From contig BJOX01000088.1 of assembly GCA_009731375.1 (NCBI GenBank), positions 551,385-615,384 on the forward strand: a stretch of 64,000 nt of DNA, read 5' to 3'. Origin of the DNA: Paulinella micropora. Lineage: Eukaryota; Cercozoa; Imbricatea; Euglyphida. Under the pieces are notes generated by a model. That model saw only the letters and a list, made by a program, of their open reading frames with translations, searched no databases and had not been told where the DNA came from. Both the position numbers and the translations under genes were made by a program. Below, one piece after another: positions 57,293-64,000 of the stretch; positions within the stretch are counted from its first letter, which is position 1, and every line of letters starts with the position of its first letter.

Positions 57293-57489
57293 NNNNNNNN
57301 NNNNNNNNNNNNNNNNNNNNNNNNNNNNNNNNNNNNNNNNNNNNNNNNNNNNNNNNNNNNNNNNNNNNNNNNNNNNNNNNNNNNNNNNNNNNNNNNNNNN
57401 NNNNNNNNNNNNNNNNNNNNNNNNNNNNNNNNNNNNNNNNNNNNNNNNNNNNNNNNNNNNNNNNNNNNNNNNNNNNNNNNNNNNNNNNN
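57293..57489. other. assembly gap
   Basis: N run that removes the end of the PhyH-like gene and the leader of the primase gene. Confidence 0.95.
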
Positions 57490-57507
57490 CCTCCCATATA
57501 CACAAAA

Positions 57508-58602
57508 ATGGCGGCGGCCGCCCAGGCACGGCGGGCGCCCCGCAGGGTCCTGCTGACGCGGGGGCTACCCAGGCCAGTCTCTCTGTTCGAGTCGGGCGGC
57601 GCCAGTTCCTACCCGTCTCTCTGTTGTTTCGCCGAGGGCAAGGCCCAGAACCACCAGTTCTTTTACAAGCTCATGTTACCTCCCGCCCCAGACGCGCAGG
57701 GGCGGCCCGGCTTGTCCGAGCGCCACCTGTTCGGCTCCTGTCCGGACCCCCGGACCTTTTACGAAGACATCTACCGCTGCGTCAACCCGATGGAGCGCAG
57801 CTTTTTCGTCATCATATAGGGGCAGTGTGCCCTCTACTTTGACTTGGAGTGGTACTCGCAAGGAGAAGCAGACCCTAGCGCAGCGCGGCGTCTGCGCGCG
57901 CTGCAGGGCGCCGTGCGCGCGGCCCTCGCCCAGTTCGGCCTAGCCTCGCCGGGCGCCGACGAAATGCACACCAACGACCTGGGCAGGCCCTGCGGGGCCG
58001 ACTGGTACAAAAACTCGTTCCATGTCACTTTTCCCAACGTTGTCTTTGACAGCGTCCACGACGCGGGGGCTTTCGTCAAACACTGGCTCATGACCAGCCC
58101 GCTAGCGCGGGCTGGAGGGACATGTGGGGGCTCAGACGCTAGCGAGCTGAGTGACCTGGTCCTGGAGCTTCGTATTGACGCCAAGTTGCCTCTCTATAAA
58201 CACAGCAAAAATACAGGGAGCATCATTGATCCGGCAGTGTACAGCAAGAACCGCTGTTGGCGGCTCCCCGGGTCGCAGAAAGTACCTGACCTCCTGCGCG
58301 CCGGTGCACAGCCACATCCTTTGCCTAGCTATGAGGATTGGTTGGTGCACTGCCCCAATCACTCTCGACGCGGACCGGCCACTGTCTATGTGCCCGGGGG
58401 GCATGCTGCCCCCCGAGCCACCCCTGCTCCTCCCTCCAGCCCGCGCCAGCGGGCTGGGCAGCGTGCTGTTCCGCCAGCCATCATTCACGAGCAGCAACAG
58501 CTTATTCTCAAGAAGCTTAGGCTGCTGCTGGTGGAGTGGGGCGACAGAACCTCCCAGCTGTCGGTCCAGCAGGACAGAAAGACGGCACGACTTCTTGCTT
58601 GA
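57508..58602 (+). CDS. PrimPol-type archaeo-eukaryotic primase, with in-frame UAG and palindromic inserts
   Basis: The ATG at 57508 directly follows the gap. Primase motifs: LYFDLEW with the two catalytic acids (Asp 57841, Glu 57847), KNSFHVTF with the nucleotide-binding His (58021), and VYSKNRCWRL, a PrimPol hallmark, near 58240. In the same frame a TAG at 57817-57819 falls eight codons before the first catalytic Asp, with strong coding on both sides. If taken as a true stop it would separate the N-terminus from the whole catalytic core. Two palindromic elements are in frame (58094-58115 and 58394-58457). The C-terminal zinc domain usual in PrimPol proteins is not seen before TGA at 58600-58602. 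Role: priming or gap-filling in viral DNA replication. Confidence 0.8.
58094..58115 (+). repeat. palindromic element, hairpin only (primase)
   Basis: CCAGCCCGC-TAGC-GCGGGCTGG, 22 bp, in frame between the catalytic His motif and the VYSKNR motif. Confidence 0.8.
58394..58457 (-). mobile_element. palindromic element, 5'-truncated copy (primase)
   Basis: Core GGGGGGCATGCTGCCCCCC, C/T-rich spacer and terminal hairpin CCAGCCCGC...GCGGGCTGG. It is read in frame as GGHAAPR-containing sequence, the same peptide signature as in RPB2. Confidence 0.8.
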
Positions 58603-58675
58603 AGACCATTTACAAGAGACCGCGCAAACACCGGAGGACAGCGAGCAGCAAGACGCGCAGAGAGAAGCTGCCAGG

Positions 58676-59614
58676 ATGGAGCAGGTGGAGCTACTCCAAA
58701 GCCTGCGCACTGCCAAGGACCAACGCCTGGAGGGCCGCACAACAACCGAGCAAAGACTGGTCGCAGCCTACAACGCACGGCGCCAACTGCCTGTGACAGA
58801 GTCTGACCCAGACAGTAAAAACCAAGAAGAAGAAGAGGACGTGCTCACACAAGAACAGATCGCGGCAGAAGCCAAGCGGCTGTCCAGCGGACTGTTGAAC
58901 GAGGAGGAGCGCAGTCTCCGTTCCAATAACCCAGAGGTCGCACAGGAATTGCACGCTGACAAGAAAGCTCTGTTCGTTTTTGCGGCGGCGTTCCCCAACC
59001 TACGACCAGACTGGGACACGGTACGAGAGTGCGAACGGACAGACATTGCCCCCCGCTGCCGTCTGCTCAAGCTTTTACGAGAATTCAATCTACATGAGAT
59101 ATGCCAACAAGAGCACAAACCAGGCAGCTTCGTTGCTCTCTTCGATCAACATAAGGTCATCCTGCCCGTCGCGACTGCTATTGCTCGTCTTCTGCGAGCA
59201 CTCACCCTCGACATACAGAGAGGGGCTCAGCCCGAGCCCCTCGGGCTGACAACGCTTGAACTATATCTGCCTGCAATCACGGGTTGCCTGCGTCGGATAC
59301 TCGAGGCGCTGCCTCTGGTCGTAGCCAAATGGAAGCCCAGCAACTACGTCACAGGCCTGCTCCAAGCCTGGCCGCACAAGACCCTACCTGCCCAACACGC
59401 AATCAGCCAAAGTGCACAGGTTCTTCGAGCTATGTTGCCTTGCCAGCTAGTCCGCATGGTAAACCCGGGGCGTCGTGATGGGCAATTTAGGGACAGTGGA
59501 GAGACCTTCGCAAAATATGAACTAAAACCCGATCTGTTACAAGGCATAGATGCCTTTCGCATTGCAGAAGAATGCACACTGTCAGCTTATCCACCCACAG
59601 GTGATTACCAGTGA
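58676..59614 (+). CDS. hypothetical protein, paralogue of the HNH-protein C-terminal domain
   Basis: ATG at 58676, stop TGA at 59612-59614, about 312 residues. The N-terminal ~90 residues are Gln/Glu-rich and coiled-coil-like. The rest is a helical domain shared with the C-terminal part of both HNH loci at 60.2-63.3 kb. Matching blocks are RCRLLKLLREFNLHEI, LTTLELYLPAIT, and a conserved end running from LPCQLVRMVN to the AEECTL motif. It has no HNH motif itself. The domain is unrecognised; sharing with HNH proteins suggests a DNA-related or regulatory role, which is inference. Confidence 0.6.
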   Translation: MEQVELLQSLRTAKDQRLEGRTTTEQRLVAAYNARRQLPVTESDPDSKNQEEEEDVLTQEQIAAEAKRLSSGLLNEEERSLRSNNPEVAQELHADKKALFVFAAAFPNLRPDWDTVRECERTDIAPRCRLLKLLREFNLHEICQQEHKPGSFVALFDQHKVILPVATAIARLLRALTLDIQRGAQPEPLGLTTLELYLPAITGCLRRILEALPLVVAKWKPSNYVTGLLQAWPHKTLPAQHAISQSAQVLRAMLPCQLVRMVNPGRRDGQFRDSGETFAKYELKPDLLQGIDAFRIAEECTLSAYPPTGDYQ

Positions 59615-59874
59615 TTAAACACCAACGCACAGTACAACAACTGTACTGTACCTTCGCTGCTGCCCTTCCCCCCCACCCCTTACGCCTTTTTGCAGGAAGA
59701 CAGCACGTCCCTGCCTTCTTTTTCTGTCATTAAAGAACTGTCCCCCTTTGACCTTAGAGCAGAGAGAGAGAGAAAGAGGGAAAGAGGACGGGAGGGTAAG
59801 AAGTCCCCTCCTTTTTTTGAGATGCAAAACGGGAATTCGCTAGATCTCCCGGTGCGACGAGAATCTACCGTGTT

Positions 59875-59996
59875 CCCCGGGCGTCCCCCCGGGAATTCGC
59901 CGCTTTTCCCGGTCGGCAGTCTTCCGCCGTCTTTTACGGAGGGGAGGCTTTGGAACACAAAAACGAAAAACCAAAGAATATATATATAACTGCTTT
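59875..59996 (+). repeat. ~122-bp direct repeat, copy 1
   Basis: A unit starting CCCCGGGCGTCCCCCCGGG and ending with a short (TA)n and ACTGCTTTT recurs at 60128-60255 with few differences. It lies in the spacer between the convergent family genes. Confidence 0.9.
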
Positions 59997-60127
59997 TTGG
60001 GAGGTGGGGGCGCAGAACCCACTGCCTTTTTTCCGTGCACTACTGCCCTTCTGTATCCCTGCCGCCAAACCCGAGCAAAAACTTTTCTCTTTTTTAACGT
60101 GAAGGCATGCGCTAGATTTCACCGGTA

Positions 60128-60255
60128 TCCCCGGGCGTCCCCCGGGAATTCGCCGCTTTTCCCGGTCGGCAGTTTTCCGCCGTCTTTTACGGAGGGGAGG
60201 CTTTGGAACACAAAAACGAAAAACCAAAGAATATATATATATATAACTGCTTTTA
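60128..60255 (+). repeat. ~122-bp direct repeat, copy 2
   Basis: Second copy of the repeat at 59875, slightly longer through extra TA units. Its right end abuts the point where HNH locus A loses its C-terminal coding sequence, so the repeat may mark the deletion breakpoint. Confidence 0.9.
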
Positions 60256-61350
60256 GAGCTTCTGTTATGCGTGGAAAGTCTAGTTCGCGAGTAGCGAGCT
60301 GCAGCTGGGGGGGCATGCTTTGTTTAGGTTCAGGAGCACCAAGAGAGCTCCCAGATTGCTGGCTACGCACAAGCCCGCCGAAGACTTGGCCTGTGCGTAG
60401 CCAGATTTCCTGGAGAGTACTCTCGCAAAATAATTTGAGCAGCTGGCAGCGTTTGACAAAATTCGTGCGTTGACACTCGTTCGGCAATTCCCGGATCTGC
60501 TTGCAGGTTGGGGAACGTGTTCCTAAACAGGAGCAGAGCGTGTTCGTTGGGGGGCTCTTCGGTAATGACATGCTTATCCCGCGGGGGCACGCTTGCAAGA
60601 CGGGCCTTTTGGACTAACTCGTATTCGTTTTTGCGGTGATTATTTCTGCTGAGCCAGACACCGCCTGACCCAGTTTGAGGCGGCGCCCCTTCTTTTGGCC
60701 AGCAATCTGGCAGTGGCTCCGTCTCGTCCGCCTGCGTTTTTTTGTCATCCTCTTCTTGCGCTTTTTGTTTTCGTTTTTTTGCGGGAGTTGAGCGCATGCG
60801 CTCGGGCCGGGGGATGCACGACTCCGCGCCCCAGCGAGAAAAGATGCTGCTGTCTAGACCCCCCGCGACGTGCATTTGCCAAGGGTAGCTCTGCTAGCCC
60901 CTGCAACATATAGGGGCACAGGAACTCGCACAGACGAGCAGCTCTGCGTGCCGCGACCCTGCCGATGTAGGACAGCTTCTCGGACGTCAGGAATTCTTTG
61001 AAGTACAGGTTAGCCGCACCGGGCATTATCACGTAGTTGTAGGGGTGGTCGACTCCCCCCCATCTTTTGGGAACGATGTGGTCAATGTGCCATTTGGGAG
61101 CGCCTGGCATGAAGTAAGGCGCCAGACGCGCCTGCTACTTATTTTTCAGAATCCAATACCGTGCCTGGAGTGTGCTGACTGGGCGCCGCGCGTTTGCCAG
61201 TGACATGGTCCCCAGGTAAATCGGGCGCAGCCCCTGCAGGTGCTTATTGTTTTTTTTCACTGCCAGGTGTTGGAGCTTAACGCACAGCGCTTGTTGTGTT
61301 TCCGCCAAGTCTGCGAGCCGGAAGTCCTCTTCGGTAGGCAGTGCGTCCAT
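60243..61350 (-). pseudogene. HNH endonuclease-like locus A (truncated, frameshifted)
   Basis: ATG at 61350 starts a ~71-residue segment ending in TAG at 61135-61137. The same frame continues into an HNH motif (WHIDHIVPKRWGG then N-YVIMPG, near 61000-61110). After LAELP near 60,880 the frame shifts, and the signal continues through a basic KKRKQK segment into the family C-terminal domain. A second shift occurs near 60,480. The domain is cut off near 60,250, at the 122-bp repeat. Compared with locus B it lacks the final ~120 residues. HNH proteins cut DNA and often act in mobility or host-genome attack; this copy looks dead unless the breaks are assembly errors. Confidence 0.65.
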
Positions 61351-61916
61351 CTTTTTGAGTTCTGTGCCCTTTGCCCTGTGTGTGCGAGGGGGGGGGGGGC
61401 GCCCCCCTCCTCCTGCTCCTCAGCCTCCCCTCCCCCTCCCCCCCACCTCCGAGGGGGAAGGGGGGAGCCAGTACCAGAGCTACTACTACTGCAAAAAGTT
61501 AAATGGTGTGTTTTGCCCTTGTCGGGCAGTCCAGATTGGAGCGGGGGCGAGGGGGTGTGGATGCTGTGTCAAGTTTGACTCTAAAGTTATCAATTTTGTT
61601 TGTATTAAAAACAGAAGGAAAAAAAGAGACTTTCCTCGACGCGAGCTGGTTTGCGGCGGGGAACTTTTGTACATGTACGTGCAAATGGAGATTCTCGGGG
61701 TGTGCTTGCCCTTGTCGGGGCGCCGGGTGTGGACCACCCCCTCCCGCCTGCCCCACCCTCTCAAAGGTGCGCTGCATCTTGCATACACCTCTTGACGGTA
61801 GTGGGCGCGCGAGGCACTAGTCGTGCGTGTCACATGGACAAAAAAGTCTGCGCTAGCTTTTTGCACAAAGCGCTGTTTTCGCTCTTCTCAAAAGGATTTT
61901 GACAAGAGTGCATAGT
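61351..61916. other. spacer of duplicated HNH unit A
   Basis: G/C-rich near the HNH start, then a TTTGTTTGTATTAAAAACAG-containing stretch. Blocks at 61497-61625 and 61668-61720 recur in the spacer at 63530-63770. No gene supported. Confidence 0.7.
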
Positions 61917-63338
61917 TTATTCATTAGCAATTACCAGTTCCGGCCCCCCGTACTCTAGCGTGCAAGCTTCTGCAATTTCAAATGCAGACTTGCCCTGCAG
62001 GGTGTCGGGCACGAGTTCATACCGTGAAAAGGTTATACCGCTTGCTTTGAATCGCCCATCAGAACGTGCCCGGTTTACCATGCGCAGTAGCTTGCAGGGA
62101 AGTAGGGTTTGCAGCAGGCGCGCACTGGCAGCGAGAGCATGCTGGGTCGGCAGAGTCCCCGGGGGGTCTGCCTTCAGCATGTTTGTGACATAAGCGCTGG
62201 GTGACCAGAGTATGTGCGGAAAAAGAAGAAAAATTTGGCGCAGTGCTTGTGTGATGCGTGGAAGGTCCAATTCGAGGGTAGTGAGCTGAAGCTGGGAGGC
62301 ATGCTTGTTTAGGTTAAGCTGAAGGAACACCAAAAGAAGTCCCAGATTGCTGGCCACACACAAACTCGCCGAAGACTTGGCCTCTTTTTGCCAGATTTCC
62401 TGGAAAGTACTCTCGCGAAATAATTTGAGCAGCTGGCAGCGTCTGACAAAATTCGTGCGTTGACACTCGTTGACAATCCCCGGATCTGCTTGCAGGTTGG
62501 GGAACGTGTTACTAAATAGGAGCAGAGCGTGTTCGTCGGGGGGCACTTCAGTAATTGCATGCTTATCCCGCGGGGCCATGCTTGCAGGACGGGCCTTGCG
62601 GCTTGCAGGTCGGGCTCGTTTGGCGGGGACTATTTCCGCTGAGCCAGACACCGCTTGAGCTAGCTTGCGGCGGCGCCCCTACTTTTGGGCCTTCGCTGGC
62701 AGTGACTCCGTCTCGCCATCCTGCGTTTTCTTGTCCTCCTCTTCTTGCACTTTTTGTTTTCGTTTTTTTGCTGGAGTTGAGCGCGTGCGCTCGGGCCGGG
62801 GGATGCACGACTCCGCGTCCCAGCGGGAAAAGATGCTGCTGTCTAGACCCCCCGCGACGGGCATTTGCCAGGGAAGCTCTGCTAGTCCCTGCAACATGTA
62901 GGGGCGCAGGAACTCGCACAGGCGTGCAGCCCCTCGTGCCGCGACGCTGCCGATGTAGGCCAGCTTCTCGGACGTCAGGAATTCTTTGAAACACAGGTTA
63001 GCCGAACCGGGCATTATCACGTAATTGTAGGGGTGGTCGACACCCCCCCATCTTTTGGGAACGATGTGGTCAATGTGCCACTTGGGGGCGCCCGGCATGA
63101 AGTAAGGCGCCAGACGCGCCTGCTACTTATTTTTTAGGACCCAGTACCGTGCCTGGAGTGTGCTGACTGAGCGCCGCGCGTTTGCTAGTGACATGGTCCC
63201 CAAGTACACAGGGCGCAGCCCCTGCAGGTGCTTATTGTTCTTTTTCACTGCCAGTTTTTGGAGCTTGACGCACAGCGCCTGTTGTGTTTCCGCCGAGTCT
63301 GCGAGCCGGAAGTCCTCTTCGGTAGGCAGTGCGTCCAT
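61917..63338 (-). CDS. HNH endonuclease-like locus B, one frame interrupted by two UAG codons
   Basis: From ATG 63338 to TAA 61917 the entire ~473-codon frame is open except for TAG at 63123-63125 and TAG at 62679-62681. Domains in order: a Leu/Lys-rich N-terminal segment; an HNH motif (WHIDHIVPKRWGG, DHPYNYVIMPG); a basic linker with KKRKQK; and the helical C-terminal domain shared with the 58.7-kb gene. The first TAG (next codon CAG) lies at exactly the same place as in locus A. The second (next codon GGG) may instead reflect an indel, because locus A reads a different frame there. Alternatives are nonsense decay before duplication, or readthrough giving a short and a long product. Confidence 0.65.
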
Positions 63339-64000
63339 CCTTCTGAGCTTTTCTGCGCCCTTTGCCCTTGTGTGTGTGCGGGGTGTGGGGAGGCGCCCCC
63401 CCCCCCTCTCCCTCCTCCCGTTTCTCAGCTCCCCCGCCCCCCTCCCGCTCCTCAGCTCCCTCCCCCTTTCACCCCCGAGGTGGAGAGGGGGGGGAGCCAG
63501 GACCAGAGCTACTACTGCTACTAAAAAAAAGTTAAATGGTCTTTTTTGTCCTTGTCGGGTAGTCCTGATTGGAGCGGGGGCGAGGGGGGATGTGGTGATG
63601 CCGTGTCAAGTTTGACTCTAAAGTTATCAATTTTGTTTGTATTAAAAACAGGAAGAAAAAAAAAGAGACTTCTTCTTCCCCGACGACGCGAGCTGGTTTT
63701 GCGTTGGGGAACTCTTGTACATATACGTGCAAAATGGAGATTCTCGGGGTGTGTTTGCCGTTGTCGAATGTTTTAGATGAAACTCGTTACTACTACTACT
63801 ATCAGCATTAGCAAATCCGAGCGTTGTGAAATACTCTCCATTCCATTTCAATTTATACCTAGGGAAGAGACTTTGCAAAGCCCCCTGCAGCTTTTGTTGC
63901 ATTAATCTAACTATATATATATTCAAACCTTTCCCCCCCCCCCCCCGGGGGGGGGGGCGCCGCCCTCCCCTCTCCCCCCTCTCCCTCTGCCCCAGCGCGA
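63339..64000. other. spacer of duplicated HNH unit B and right edge
   Basis: The 63339-63770 part matches the unit A spacer. From 63780 on there is AT-richer sequence and then a C-run/G-run inverted tract near 63930-63960. A short minus-strand frame (about 63642-63926) is not convincing. No gene supported. Confidence 0.6.

Larger units (their letters stand above)
60243..63775. repeat. ~1.5-2 kb tandem duplication carrying HNH loci
   Basis: Unit A (about 60,255-61,735) and unit B (about 62,225-63,775) share the HNH gene, its 5' spacer and spacer motifs in the same order and orientation. Divergence is visible but modest, including indels in coding parts. Confidence 0.85.

Noticed and set aside
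12050-63338. Complete reassignment of all stop codons (ciliate-like code)
   Set aside because: UAA and UGA end several intact genes cleanly (for example 35245, 48260, 25208), so only UAG is in question.

Overview
The window is a eukaryotic scaffold in two unlike parts. From 1 to about 11.9 kb it looks like ordinary host intergenic DNA. It is moderate in GC, with long (TA)n, (TG)n, (GA)n and GGAT-type simple repeats, a 175-bp direct repeat, broken retroelement-like reading frames, a decayed Ty3/gypsy-type integrase region on the minus strand, a retropepsin-like fragment on the plus strand, and one proline-rich hypothetical gene that may carry a tiny intron. The host cannot be named from this sequence.

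From about 12 kb to the right edge the DNA changes. Genes become dense, GC-rich and apparently intronless, and lie on both strands. Spacers are short homopurine/homopyrimidine or poly-G/poly-C tracts, and several genes carry AATAAA-type signals just past the stop. The recognisable genes are those of a large double-stranded DNA virus of the nucleocytoplasmic or mirusvirus-like kind: a diverged second-largest RNA polymerase subunit (RPB2), a PrimPol-type archaeo-eukaryotic primase, a protein kinase, a five-finger C2H2 protein, two 2-oxoglutarate/Fe(II) oxygenase-like proteins, HNH nuclease-like proteins, and at least four large secreted or membrane proteins. I read it as an integrated (endogenous) or misassembled large-DNA-virus segment. 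No capsid, packaging ATPase or DNA polymerase gene was recognised, so its family is open.

Layout of the viral part: 12.0-23.2 kb, mostly unrecognised acidic or low-complexity proteins; 23.7-25.1 kb, kinase; 25.2-32.5 kb, one giant spike-like glycoprotein gene (minus); 32.7-36.4 kb, an unknown plus-strand protein and a weak kinase-like protein; 36.9-42.8 kb, RPB2; 43.0-51.1 kb, three surface-type proteins (mucin-like membrane protein, duplicated Cys-rich glycoprotein, PKD/DUF285/EGF/discoidin-like adhesin); 51.3-59.6 kb, oxygenases, a repeat protein, zinc fingers, primase and a family protein; 60.2-63.8 kb, a tandem duplication of an HNH-nuclease locus.

Two things stand out. A family of ~77-bp palindromic elements, built from a CCAGCCCGC...GCGGGCTGG hairpin and a GGGGGGCATGCTGCCCCCC hairpin, sits inside protein-coding sequence (RPB2 four times, primase twice, kinase and zinc-finger genes once each), mostly without breaking the frame. 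Most in-frame internal stop codons in the viral part are UAG, with coding-like sequence on both sides. Many other genes are broken by frameshifts, several of them at homopolymers, so assembly error, true decay and recoding all have to be weighed. Runs of N (several exactly 10 long, one with a duplicated flank) mark unresolved scaffold joins.
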